Shown piece by piece: positions 32,801-44,396 of a DNA stretch of 64,000 nucleotides. This stretch comes from Scalesia atractyloides (Eukaryota; Streptophyta; Magnoliopsida; Asterales; Asteraceae): contig CAMTDV010000030.1 in NCBI GenBank assembly GCA_947069175.1, positions 98,046,411 to 98,110,410 of the forward strand. Direction: 5' to 3'. Positions within the stretch are counted from its first letter, which is position 1. Every line of letters begins with the position of its first letter. Position numbers and translations under genes: made by a program. Under the pieces are notes generated by a model. It was not told the DNA's origin. It did no database searches and saw only the letters and a list, made by a program, of their open reading frames with translations.

Positions 32801-33770
32801 ATCTTTAGGAATTAGATGAAATTCTCTATTTGAGAGTACTCTCAATTTTATTGGAATCTTTTAGAGACTAAAGAGAGTGTAGATTTTCTTGTGTCTTTAG
32901 TATGAACCACCAAGTTCATATATATACACTCATAGTTTTAACCTCATTAAAACTAGTAATAAACAAGACATTAATCTTGTCATAACTAAAACATTAATCT
33001 TGTAATAAACAAGACAATGAATATGACTTTAATCTCTAATTAAATGGACTTAAGTGGTTAGTAAAAAACGGTCATATCCATCATGACACGAATTAAACGA
33101 GTTGTAACAGCTGGTTTGACCAGGTCCGATCAGCTCTCATGTTACTGTTGCAAACCTGTGCGCGCGCCTGACTGACCGGCCAGTCCGCGCGTCGCGCTAC
33201 AAGGATCTCATGCCACGCCATATGAAGCCACGCGTCACACTGATGCCACTACGCATACCAGGACGCTACCTGGTCATGCGCCATCCATACCCGTGCGCCG
33301 CCCTAGCCAATGGCGTGTGCCATGCCATGGCATCCGCCAATGCGACCCAAGGGTGCGCCATAAGCGAACCCGCCATGTTTCAGTCCACGCGCTCATGGAC
33401 AAAAAACACAACTGTGGTTCGCGCGTGCGCAAGGTAGGGTGCGGCGCAACCGTTAGGGTCCCACTAGTGTTTGCAACATACAAGGAGTGCCCCTCCTTAT
33501 AAACCACTTCAAGTTTTGTCATCCCACCCATGTGCGACAAGTTGACAATATTCAATCCAATTTTCTCATATTTGTTTGTTCCAAACATACAACTTCAAGC
33601 TTCGATATCTCATTCATCTTAGCTCCATTTTGGACATAATTTGGTTCGTTATGAAGCTTTCACAACGTAGAACACAAAGTCACAAATAATTATTTATACA
33701 ACACATATATAAATATTATTATTGGTGTCCAAAATATTTAGTGAAAAACTCATTTTCACTAAAATTTCCA
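32801..33770 (-). repeat. 3' LTR of the hairpin element
   Basis: On the minus strand begins TGGAAATTTTAGTG. A perfect 8-bp hairpin (AGTGAAAA at 33740-33747 with TTTTCACT at 33753-33760) lies just inside. A TTATAAGG element near 33497 may be a TATA box. ORFs in the GC-rich middle (33210-33588) recur, with differences, in the other LTR and lack domains. Confidence 0.78.
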
Positions 33771-34440
33771 ACAATCCCCCACATGAATGGAGATAGATTA
33801 AAACACACAAAATTCCCCGATGAAAACTCGACAGTCGAGTATTGCATGATAGGTAGGTGTAGCCTTTGAACCTTCCTTTGTGAAGTATACTTAGCCTACT
33901 AGGGTTTTGTAGACGTGATGTCCTTGAACAACCCCCTCCCCTTGTGTAAACGACAATATACATTCACACAATACTTTCCCTAGCTGAGCCATCTCCTCAT
34001 GTATGTGTCCAATAATGGTCATGGAACACTTTCCTGGTTCTGCGGGAGCTCTAGGAATTGTGCCATAATTCCATTAGAAGCGACCACACTTCTCTCCAAC
34101 ATAGGTGATTTCCCTTTGAATCATTAAAAGCATTATGGTTTACTATGATTTACACAAATCATTTAACCATATATTATGCTTACCCTCACAACATTGTCAC
34201 TGAATATTATAGGAATGGACTAGGATGTATTTAAACACCCTTTTATAGTTTAGGGGGAGATATAAATATATATACTAGCTCATATATAAACATATATACT
34301 AGCTTTGCCTCCACAGTGACTGCCCTTCGGTTCATGATTAAGTTGGCCTATTGAACCTAGATCTTGGGATCTCCAGTCAACTAGGTTAGGTTTCCCTCAT
34401 GTTCCTTTTTCCATGGCTTTAGTCCCATTCCCCAACTTGA
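33771..34440 (-). other. Interior of hairpin element, purine-tract end
   Basis: Contains the polypurine tract (minus strand, 33771-33782). Otherwise no coding; a few short dyads. Confidence 0.5.
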
Positions 34441-36060
34441 TCTCTCATCAACCCACTAGTTGCTGGATCCAAAATTAATTGTTGACTTCGCTCAGTCAAC
34501 AATGCTAATTGAGATCAGTTGTTCTAACGTGTTCTTGACTCGCTAGTCAGTTTTGCCTTTAGTCGATCCGTAAGACTTATAACTCGTGATCTCAACTTGG
34601 ATCTAGTTATTTAACCTGTCTTTAGAATGTCATGAAACTCAATTCATGGCTAGACACGTTTCCATCATGCCTTTGGTATGTCATAATTGGCATATACTAG
34701 ATTTTGAATCTAACCAATTGGCATTCGAGTCCAATCTACTCGATTAACTCCACATAACCATTGTGTACTCCACTTGGTCATGTGTTTGCAATATATATAA
34801 GGATTGCTAAAATCCTTATTGTCAAACCTTCCACATTCAAATGCAAGTCACTCCCCACATTTAAGTGTAATTGGATAGCATCCAAATGGGGTGATGAAAG
34901 GTTCTCCCTTTCATGTTGAGAAAAATTCTCAACTACCATTTCTACATACCCTAAAGGGTTTGTTTCTTAAATGACTCATCCCCCCACATTGCTTGCATTT
35001 TAATGGAGAATGAGTAATATCACTCTTGATGACTTTTTAGACCCGCGTGATAGGACAAAATTATCCATATCTATTTGTCAATGCAATCATCCAATTATAT
35101 TACTCTACTCAGATTAATATTGCTCATAAGAGCTTCTGAGCTGTACGAGTTCTTCACATATGAAACCAGATGGAGTCATTACAAATGATCTATGTTTTAG
35201 CATAAAATTCATTCTTATGTCATCACATATTTTGAATGTTCAAAGTTAATTTAATCTCCGTCGAGCATATAAATTAACAAGTATTAGTCTAGCATGCTTT
35301 AGACCACAATACTCTAGCATGTGAACAAAAGATGCATCATTCTGATTCTTCACAACCTTAAGAGATAACGCACTATCTCTTCTGAACATTCGTGTCTTAG
35401 TTTAGACACAATTTGAAATTTTATTTCACCATTCCAAAACCATCAGTTTAGGAAAGTCTCAAAACCATAGTTAACTGCATCCATTATGATCATAACTCGC
35501 TTGCCTTTTATCTCAAAGGCTTCACCATTGACTTCATAAGGACTTAAACATAAGTCTTAATCCAAGTCACTTTGATGAGCGATCTTTGTATAAAATCACT
35601 CTAGTCTTGAGATATAGTCAATTAGATTGACTCTCAACAACAAAGCATTCACTTATACCTTTAGTGATATATACATTTACGTTGTTGTTTCGCTAATACC
35701 ATGTATCGGGATACTCTCCCAAATTGAGGACAAACCCTCCACATAGTTTAAACAACATTGATGGTGGTAGAAGCATCTACAAGTCCATCACTATTGTAAA
35801 TATCCCTTAATAAATTTGCTAAATTTATTAAAATCATTTACAATAATAACATATATTTCTTTCATATGTTATACTCTTCGAAAACTTACATGTGCATTTC
35901 CATGTTGATGCTCTCAACATTAGATGACATATCTCGTTTCCGTGTATTTCATCTCAACCATTTACCACGTTTCTCACGAAGTCGTTATACGTTTGATGTT
36001 TGATTAGTGACTTATTACATAAGTCATGATCACAACCCGCTCGTTGTGTTCGTGTAAATT
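34441..36060 (-). repeat. Hairpin chain, first half
   Basis: Perfect stems read directly: 34478-34503 (ATTGTTGACT/AGTCAACAAT, loop TCGCTC), 34797-34819 (ATAAGGATT/AATCCTTAT), 34894-34914 (ATGAAAGG/CCTTTCAT), 34915-34933 (GTTGAGAA/TTCTCAAC), 35361-35380 (AGAGATA/TATCTCT, loop ACGCAC), 35392-35409 (GTGTCT/AGACAC), 35503-35520 (GCCTTT/AAAGGC), 35616-35632 (AGTCAA/TTGACT), 36008-36026 (TGACTTA/TAAGTCA), 36031-36048 (CACAAC/GTTGTG, loop CCGCTC). Stem sequences differ but the geometry repeats. Confidence 0.85.
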
Positions 36061-36696
36061 ACTTTTTACACCTTGTATCAAAATGTGTATCCATTTGACA
36101 AATTATTAGCAACCCAAAATAAATATTTATCTTTTATTATATTTTAATCCATTTGTTTACGTAAAATAAACCCGAGTGGTAGTTCACCATTTAAATTTAA
36201 AATAGAATAAAAGTGAACATATATAAATGGATACACCAATGATATCTAAACATCAAATTCCAAAGTGTTATTCTCTTCAGCACTTTCGACCGAAATAAAC
36301 GCAATTAAATCGTTTCATGTCATGTTTTAAGGTACTCCCTCAATGAAACACATATAACTTGTTTCATCTTGAAACTCTAAACTTGAATAATCACAAGTTG
36401 TCCAAAACTATAAAGTTGTTTACAATTAACTATTCGCAAGTAGTTGCGCAACTTATTAAATCCATAACAATATTGAGTTGTTTTTCACCAAATAATCTTT
36501 CCGAGACTATTACACGGTTGAAGACGAAATACTTTTCATTGGAGCATCGAATCACTTATAAATCGCAAAGATATGTTTTATTCATTCAAAACATTTGTCG
36601 TCTTTGCAAGTGTTTTATAAAATTAAACTATATATGTTTAGGTTTTGATTATAAATCAAGAAAATAAACCTTATAATTGTTTATTAAATAAAACAA

Positions 36697-37645
36697 TTTC
36701 AAACTCGCTCGTTTGAAAATAAAACGAATACATATCGTTTTAATAATGGGTTTATCATATTCAAACCGTTTCTAAACCGCTCTTAGATAATTAACAATTA
36801 CCAATCGTTAAAATAAGTGGTTTGTATGATAACCAATTCTAATACACTAATTAGAATTTAAATGTTTAACAAACATTCAAAATATTCGGTTTTTACAAAG
36901 TAACCATTTCTAACGCGCTGGTTAGAAATAAAACGAACACATTAATTGCCATAAGCTATTTTTGGTTTATATAAAATTAATGGTTTCCAACCCGCTTGTT
37001 AGAAATAAACATTTGCCAAAGTCATTAACTGGTTTCTAACACGCTCGTTAGAAATCAACGATTGCAATTTTTGTTTTGAAGTTTATAAAAATAAACTATT
37101 TCCAATACGCTCATTAGAAATACACAAATACGAAACCGTTTTAACATTAATGTATATAATCCGTTTCTAACTTCTTTGTTAGAAATTTAAAGGTTTAGAC
37201 AAAACCGTTACAAGGTTAATTATTATCTAAAATAATTGTCTCCAACACGCTCGTCGGTAATTATTTGGAATAATAATATTTTCTAGTTAGTTTTACACAA
37301 TCATCGTATCTAACACGCTCATTAGATATAATAGATAATGTTAAAACTTCTTATTCTATAAAACTCTAACACACTCGTTAGAGATATAAAAAGTTTTAAT
37401 CTTGTTATTCTTTCAACATCAACGTTTCTAACACGCTTGTTAGAAAATATTAAAACTTGTTATTTTATAAAATAATTATTTTCTAATATGATGATTAGAA
37501 AATATATATGTTTCAAGACATTTGAAACCAACATTAATGTACCATTTATAGTTTCTAACATGCTTGTTAGAAAGAAATTAAACGTTACAAACATTTAGTA
37601 TGGGGTTACAAAATATATTTTCTTAATACGCTCATTAGAAAAATT
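36697..37645 (-). repeat. Hairpin array, TTTCTAAC/GTTAGAAA type
   Basis: About fifteen hairpins at a mean spacing near 66 bases. Examples: 36697-36718 (TTTCAAAC/GTTTGAAA), 36835-36858 (AATTCTAAT/ATTAGAATT), 36906-36929 (ATTTCTAAC/GTTAGAAAT), 37033-37054, 37164-37185, 37308-37328 (TATCTAA/TTAGATA), 37364-37383 (CTCTAAC/GTTAGAG), 37425-37446, 37478-37503 (ATTTTCTAAT/ATTAGAAAAT), 37552-37573. The loop is usually six bases, commonly ACGCTC. The DNA between hairpins is mostly unique. Confidence 0.88.
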
Positions 37646-38341
37646 TTAGTATTTCAAAAACATATTGAAATACATGTTATTTGTAAAATGTTCGGTTTCT
37701 CTAAACACGAACACCAAAACTTGAATCAAAACGTTTTTTTTTGCAACACGGTATTCGGATTAAAGATTGTACTCCAATCATAAAAATTAATCCGACTCAT
37801 TGTACTAAATAAATATTTCTTAAAAAAAATATTTACAAGATTTTAGCAAAATCTCAATTAATATTTTAACTTTCGTGAACCTAAATCCTCGTAGAGAAGG
37901 GATTTAAGATTGCGGTAACAATCTTCACGAAAGTCTATTTTAAGATTGTAGGAATTAGGTTCACTTTTTAATAAAATATATTACAAAAAATATATAATAA
38001 ATAATAACGAGACTCTCGTTATTCATGGGAAATTCTACTAGTACAATACCGGTTACATGAACAAAATAAATTATTATAAAATACAATTTAATTGTACCAT
38101 CTTGATTCAATTCGACGTCTTCGGAAAACCTTAACCGCACCTTCTTGTTAGAAACTTCGCTACAAGATAAGAAATAAAAATCGTTGACGGTTTTGGTTGA
38201 GGATCGTGTTAGACACGGGACCCTTAAAACAGATTTCGCGCCTCCTCTCCGTTGGTCTGTTTCCAGGATACAACAACCGAAACAGTAGTTGTACTGCCGG
38301 AGATGGCTCTCAAGCCCGAGATTGCACCGGGTATAATTTGG

Positions 38342-39320
38342 TGTTTTTAGAATTAGGAAATAGATGAAGTTCTCTATTTGAGAGTACTCCTCTCAATTTT
38401 ATGGAACCTTTTAGAGACTAAAGAGAGTGTAGATTTTCTTGTGTCTTTAGTATGAACCACCAAGTTCATATATATACACTCATAGTTTTAACCTCATTAA
38501 AACTAGTAATAAACAAGACATTAATCTTGTCATAACTAAAACATTAATCTTGTAATAAACAAGACAATGGATATGACTTTAATCTCTAATTAAGTGGACT
38601 TAAGTGGTTAGTAAAAACGGTCATATCCATCATGACACGAATTAAACGAGTTGTAACAGCTGGTTTGACCAGGTCCGATCAGCTCTCATGTTACTGTTAC
38701 AAACCTGTGCGTGCGTCTGACCTGACCGGCCAGTCCGCGCGTCGCGCTACAAGGAACTCATGCCACGCCATATGAAGCCGCACGTCACACTGATGCCACT
38801 ACGCATGCCAGGACACTACCTGGTCATGCGCCATCCATACCCGTGTGCCGCCCTAGCCAATGGCGTGCGCCATGCCATGGCATCCGTCAATGCGACCCAA
38901 GAGTATGCCATAAGCGGACCCGCCATGTTTCAGTCCACGCGCTCATGGACAAAAAACACAATTGTGGTTCGTGCGTGCGCAAGGTAGGGTGCGGCGCAAC
39001 CGTTAGGGTCCCACTAGTGTTTGCAACATAAAAGGAGTGCCCCTCCTTATAAACCACTTCAAATTTTGTCATCCCACCCATGTGCGACAAGTTGACAATG
39101 TTCAATCCAATTTTCTCATATTTGTTTGTTCCAAACATATAACTTCAAGCTTCGATATCTCATTCATCTTAGCTCCATTTTGGACATAGTTTGGTTCGTT
39201 ATGAAGCTTTCACAACGTAGAACACAAACTCACAAATAATTATTTATACAACACATATATAAATATTATTATTGGTGTCCAAAATATTTAGTGAAAAACT
39301 CATTTTCACTAAAATTTTCA
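38342..39320 (-). repeat. 5' LTR of the hairpin element
   Basis: Copy of 32801-33770. Begins on the minus strand TGAAAATTTTAGTG and ends near ...CTAAAAACA. Confidence 0.78.
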
Positions 39321-39674
39321 ACGAAGTCAGCACAAATTTAGCAACATGTAAATACCTGAAATACTAAACATATACAGTTAACTAACTTTGAAAACAACAT
39401 AGTGTTGTATTACATTTTTTACCAAAATATTTGGATTAGATGAAAAGAATTCATTTGCAAAGTTATATCAGTGATGCCAGATCTAACTTATTTCAGAGTT
39501 GCGCGAGAGAAAAAAAATCCAACGTCCGAATGTTTAACTTATTAAATGGTTCAGGAGAGTGTTTCTCTTTGGTTTTTTTTTTAATTTTCGTCCACATGAG
39601 CATGGGTTATATTTTCTTGCAATAGAGGAATTAAGGTGTTGTAAACAAATATTTAAGAAGACGTTAAATAATAC
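39321..39674. other. No recognised gene
   Basis: AT-rich flank. Two overlapping ORFs of 61 codons without domains. Confidence 0.5.
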
Positions 39675-40451
39675 TAGAGGTGGCAAAATAGACAGGCTGA
39701 ATACTGGGTCAAAATGGGTGATCCTTCACTATGGGTTGACCTGAGACAGTGTTTGTCCCATTTGTTCTACTTTGTAATAAATATTAATTAGTATGTTAAA
39801 TATGTACAAAACTACAATATATATTACGACATCAATCGAACTTTCTAATAAATCAATTTAAATGATCGTAGACACTAAAAATACACTTTGGGCAACTTCC
39901 AACCCATTTGAACTTTTGATATGTTTCCTTTTTAATAATTATTTATTTTACCTATTTGACCCTTTACAGATAAATATAACAGAAGTAATGACTCAACCAC
40001 AAGTAAACGGATCGAAATTTTCGCCTCCAATTCATGATTTCATAAGTAGAGGGCCCTTAACAACTAGAGTTCGCCCCTCAAGAAAGCCCAACAAAAAAAA
40101 ACATTTTTGTTTGCTTTCATCAAGTACCAAAAGATCACTGAGAAGAATTAAAGTCAATGACCAAATCAGTCCATTTATAAGTAAACGGGTCACAATTGGC
40201 ACCTCAGTAGTTGCAATAAACAATTATCCACTAATAGTGATGCATACAACCAACAAAATTGCTTTATTAAAAAACTAGATTATTTTGGTAAAAACATAAT
40301 TTTGTAATAACATTTAACAGAATATTTATTAAAAAAAGAAAAAAGTGACAAAGTGTACTGGGTCAACTTGACCCAACCCTGCCCATTCGATATGTACTAT
40401 AGCAATACTAGTTTTGACCCATTACTCGACCCACCCATTTTGATACCTCTA
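39675..40451. mobile_element. Possible non-autonomous hAT element
   Basis: Starts TAGAGGTGGCAAAATAGAC and ends CCATTTTGATACCTCTA, inverted hAT-like ends. Inside are GGGTCAAAATGGG and its inverse near each end. A matching 8-bp target duplication was not found. A 138-codon ORF (39862-40278) has no transposase motif. Confidence 0.4.
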
Positions 40452-40874
40452 TTGTTAGATATATAGTTTCTCTGGTTTGCATATAAGAACGTCTAAATTT
40501 AAATATTATAACTTGCGTAAGAAGCGATTAGCAACCAATTCAATGCACATTGTCTCAGAATATTCTCATTTCTTCATAAAAAGTGGAAAAAGCAGTTAAT
40601 AAGGCATCAAATTCTAGCATGTAGATATGAAGGAGAATTTCATAAGTATGCTCATACGCCATAGAAAAAAAAGTTAAGAACCTCTGTATCAATGGTTATA
40701 GTTACTTGTATGGCTCATGCATTTAAGATAAAAGTTAAAAACACTGTGTTGGAGGACCACTGAAGAAAAATGTATAAGATTCAGCAATTAGAGAGTAAAC
40801 ATTTCAGAACTAGAATAATTTTCTTGACGGTTTTGTACCACGGGCAAACATATTGTTAGATAATAATTTTTCGG
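40452..40874. other. No recognised gene
   Basis: AT-rich DNA between the hAT-like element and the exon-like fragment. Nothing supportable. Confidence 0.5.
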
Positions 40875-41068
40875 TTAACTGTTGAAGAAGCTTGTTAACC
40901 TTGCTAACTTTGAACCTGCTTGGTTTACTACTTTACCATCGTCAATCGTAAAATACAAATTTCCTTTTATAATAAAATCATCATGATTATATGTTTGGTC
41001 ACCATATGTTTCGCATACAAATAATGCTTCCATTTTGCAAAGAAATCGAATGGGATGTACTTGGTACC
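40875..41068 (-). pseudogene. Unrecognised terminal-exon-like fragment
   Basis: On the minus strand a splice-acceptor-like TTATTACAG ends at 41069 and is followed by 63 open codons and a TAA (40875-40877). The composition is coding-like, including DDFIIKGNLYFTIDDGKVVN and an end in SFFNS. It could be the last exon of the pseudouridine synthase relic just upstream on the same strand or of another gene. I do not recognise the sequence. Confidence 0.35.
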
Positions 41069-41729
41069 TGTAATAACTAAAAAGTCGCAGTGTTTTTTAA
41101 AGCTAAATAGATGACACATATTGACCACATAACTAGAGGTTCATATTTTGGCTCATTTATTTATGAATGGGTCAATGCAGGTTATGTTTTATTTACGGGT
41201 TAAACAAACAAAGTGGCCCCAAATTAGATTAAAAGTGTATGGGTACAAAGTCGTCCATGATGTATTTTTGATGCATAAAACCTCCAAATAATTATATTAG
41301 ATAACTTAGACTATAAGTGTTACAGGGGCACTTTCATTAAAATACAAACTTTAAGTAGAAAACTACGAGAATCACATAAACACTTGTACCTTTTGCTTTT
41401 AATTTGACACATATGAAGGTTACGTAACCTCCTAGCCCACTCTCCTTCCAAGTCCATTATAAACGCCAAACACTACGTACAAGTGCATTATACGGTTCTT
41501 GTGGTTTACTACTTAAAATTGATACTGTAATAAACATATTTTTTACAATATAACTTTTTAATCATATTTTTTTGTTAAATGTAACTTACTAGATCATATT
41601 TGAGACACTAGTTATATATTGAAAAAATGGAGAAAATATGTTCCAGGCAACTGAACCTGTCATGACCTGTTTTTGCCCATACCAAAAAGTTAGATCTTTT
41701 GACTTGAACCCGTTTTGACTCGTGAGCAA

Positions 41730-42803
41730 CTAATCTTTTCCTGGTGCTGTGCTGTTAATGGCATCTTCAATATCTGTTAGATATTTTAGTGTAATCGGGG
41801 GATTAACTTGATGATCAAGGGAATTATAATATACATCAAACAAGTTAGGAGGTGCGGGAGTAAACGTTTGTTCGAGTTGTTATAATTCCAAGTATTTGGG
41901 CGGAGACCCGAATAGGGGATTCCAAGGGGGCAGCGCCCCTGGGAGCAGGGTCCAAGGGGCAGAGCCCCTGGCTGGGGTTGAGCTGCAAGAGGCAGTTATC
42001 TGCAAGATTATCCCCAAAATTCGAAATAGGGTTTTCTGGTCACTTTCTCTGGTTCAGACGGATTCACAATCATCATACTGTTGTTCTAATTCTCGAAAAT
42101 CAGAGTTGTATCCGATTGAATTATTCGGGTGAACCACCGAAATAATTTGATCTGAGAGTGATTACACGTCTCTCTGATCGTCCGGCTTTTACAAATTCCC
42201 CAACAATATCTTGAGGTCTTCAATCCTTTCTCCGAGTATCTAAACTCAAGAAATTGAAGGTCATTATCATTTAAAATGCCCTCCTCCTCATGAAAACTGC
42301 AATAATATTATACGGCATGTGCATTTAGGAGCTCGTTGTTCCATTTGATGTGTAAGTTTATAAAAAAAATATTTAAATAAAATACAGAAAGAGCAGACTT
42401 GTTGGAAACCAGTGACTCCCTTGTCCGTTCTTCTAGCAACAACGACGTTGCCTTCAAGTGTAGACTTCTCAGTCACTCTGTGTAGATCAAGCAACAGAAA
42501 ATGAAGCAGCCTGGCGTGTATATATAATTGTACATGCTCATACGTATTTCTGTTGATTTGCATTATAGGTACTGGATTAAACAAATCATTAGGAAATATC
42601 TTACTCTTGAACTGTATTTAAGCCTGGCTGAATCTGTTATCCATCATTCATCAAAACATCCACCATTACATGATATGATTATCTTGAAATTCATCCGTGT
42701 CCGCCTTCTAGCTTGTTTATGAGACGGAGTAATAACAATTACAGATTCGTCCGAAGACTCTATAACAGTATTCTCAGGAATGTGATTTACATTGAGGGCA
42801 GGG
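41730..42803 (-). pseudogene. tRNA pseudouridine synthase (TruA-type) relic
   Basis: Three exon-like pieces on the minus strand. Piece 1 (42605-42803) reads RRRTRMNFKIIISCNGGCFDE, the TruA N-terminal strand, where the family has a Tyr/Asp-Gly-Gly motif. After a frame break it continues QPGLNTVQ and then a GTAAG donor. Piece 2 (42399-42477, after a CAG acceptor) has ARRTDKGVTGFQQ, holding the family's RTDxGV motif with the catalytic Asp; the usual Gly before Arg is Arg here. Piece 3 (42206-42236 joined with 41730-41774) reads DIEDAINSTAPGKD and then stops. Family members turn uridine into pseudouridine in tRNA. A 431-bp solo LTR splits piece 3, and stops and frame breaks show decay. The family call rests on the RTDKGV context and order of pieces; I am fairly confident. 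Confidence 0.68.
41775..42205 (+). mobile_element. 431-bp solo LTR
   Basis: Starts TGTTAGATATTTTAG, ends CCCCAACA, with exact 5-bp duplication ATATC (41770-41774 and 42206-42210). Two GC-rich hairpins lie inside (GGGGGCAGCGCCCC near 41927 and GGGGCAGAGCCCC near 41956). Its strand is uncertain because both ends fit TG...CA. A 78-codon ORF (41896-42132) has no domain. Confidence 0.85.
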
Positions 42804-43107
42804 CTTAGTTTTAAAAAGCAAGAAGCGCACCGAGGTGACAAGGTCTAAACCGAAGCGCAAAAGCGTAGGGCTTTTTGTACCATAGGCAAATGGTATCTAT
42901 ATAATTTTTTTTATATATCTCATAGGTTTCTATACATAAGGTTTACATATGATTTAATATATAAATTACTTAAACGTACAACCTTTTTGCTATATGAAGC
43001 CCAGAAAATCATGCCTCAGCGGCGCTTTACATATGACTCGCACCTTATGCCACAAAAGGCGCAGACCTGTTCCTCGCCTTGCGCCTAGGCGCGTTTTTAA
43101 AACCAAG
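42804..43107. mobile_element. MITE with GCGCCTAGGCGC-type ends
   Basis: Begins CTTAGTTTTAAAAAGC and ends GCGTTTTTAAAACCAAG, inverted. GC-rich words such as GCGCCTTGCGCC lie just inside. It abuts the pseudouridine synthase relic and may have truncated it. Confidence 0.55.
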
Positions 43108-43584
43108 GAACCAGGAGAACACATTAACCCCTATTTATTATATAAATCGACTAATATGCTTGCTAGAAGCTAAAACAGCCACTACAAAATGTGTAACGAC
43201 AGAAAACTTGTTATTGCAGTGAGTCAAAGGGAGACATACTTTTTAACTTCAGAATTCATATCATGTCCAACATTTTCACAAAAACTGACAATTTCATTGA
43301 CTATGATTCCATTCACCATATATAGAATAATGGAGTGGCTAAAATCACAATCTTAGCAAGTTGGCGGTGAATAGAGGTGATGTGGTGATGATTTGATAGG
43401 AAACAAAGATGAAAGCTCATAATGATGATTGATATTTACAAGTATAATTTACTTTGAAAAGGTGTAGCTGTGAAAGTTGTGAGTATATCATGGTCCGAAA
43501 AGATCACGATCAGTGGCAGTGGCAGACCCATGAATTTCTTCATGGGGGACGGAAGTTTTTATGATAGATTGTCTATCGCTATAT
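43108..43584. other. No recognised gene; MITE-end-like fragment
   Basis: A CAGTGGCAGTGGCAGACCC phrase near 43512 looks like a broken hAT end. Otherwise plain AT-rich DNA. Confidence 0.4.
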
Positions 43585-44346
43585 ATTATATTAAAGGAGT
43601 ATGAGGATAAAGTTAATTGTAAGTAAAATGTGAGAGCTAATTATGAGTTTACTTAATACTTTATTTCTTATTATTTAGAGTTAGAGATAGAATAGGTTTG
43701 GGTTACATGTTTTTTTCATGTTTGGTTAGTATAAATAGATGGATAGAGCTAATGGGCTAAGTATTATGTGTGGCTTGATTTATAAAAAATAAAAGAGGCG
43801 TGAGTATGTTTCTCACAAAATCCATTTATCGTTTGTTGTTTTTTTGTTGTTTTTGATCCGATTGTTCCAACATCCGTTTTCTAGCTTTTCAGCAACGATT
43901 CTCTCAAGCTCCAGATATATAAAAAATTTGTAGTTTCTAAATTGCTTTCGAGGATTTTTCTGTCCCCGGATTTTCATCTATCTTTTTTATTAACCCAAAT
44001 TTTGGCTGGTATGTACCAACTGCGAGTTCTGCATTCGGGTTGGTATCTTTGTATTCATGGCAAACAAGCAAGTTTACTACAATCACCCTTTATGAGCGGG
44101 ATGATTGTTTTAAAAAAATATTTTTCCATAAATTAGTTTTACTTTTTATTTTGAATATTTAACAATCAATTTAGAAAGTAGAAACTATATATAGTTGGCT
44201 TTACTACAAAAAGAGTTTACACGGATCTTGTAGGATTCATGTCACATGAACATGTTTTATATTATTTAAACACATTGTTACATCATAACTTAGGCGTGAA
44301 TTCAATTTTGAAAGCTTAAAACTTCTTTTTATTTTATATTACCCTT

Positions 44347-44354
44347 TATAAATA
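44347..44354 (+). promoter_or_regulatory. TATA box of phytocyanin copy A
   Basis: TATAAATA 50 bases before the ATG; conserved in copy B. Confidence 0.65.
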
Positions 44355-44396
44355 CAAATCTAACTCTACTAAAACTGAATCCCTTATACCAAAAAC

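Larger units (their letters stand above)
32801..39320 (-). mobile_element. Non-coding LTR element made of short hairpins
   Basis: Two direct near-identical terminal segments (32801-33770 and 38342-39320, about 97 percent by eye) flank a 4.6-kb interior without recognisable protein motifs on either strand. On the minus strand the interior edge GTGGGGGATTGT before the lower LTR is a polypurine tract, so the element reads right to left. A possible target duplication is ACGAA (39321-39325) versus ATGAA (32796-32800). No standard primer-binding site is visible. The interior from about 34.4 to 37.7 kb is a chain of perfect 6-10-bp hairpins with 3-8-base loops. The element would depend on other elements' enzymes. 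Confidence 0.75.

Noticed and set aside
33210..33588. Overlapping ORFs of 69-104 codons, also near 38760-39138
   Set aside because: They sit in the GC-rich middle of the LTR pair of the hairpin element, on opposite strands, with no domain.
36697..37645. Evenly spaced dyad repeats with unique spacers look like a CRISPR array
   Set aside because: Plant nuclear context, repeats diverge between units with paired changes, spacers vary in length, no cas genes. Treated as hairpins of an LTR element.
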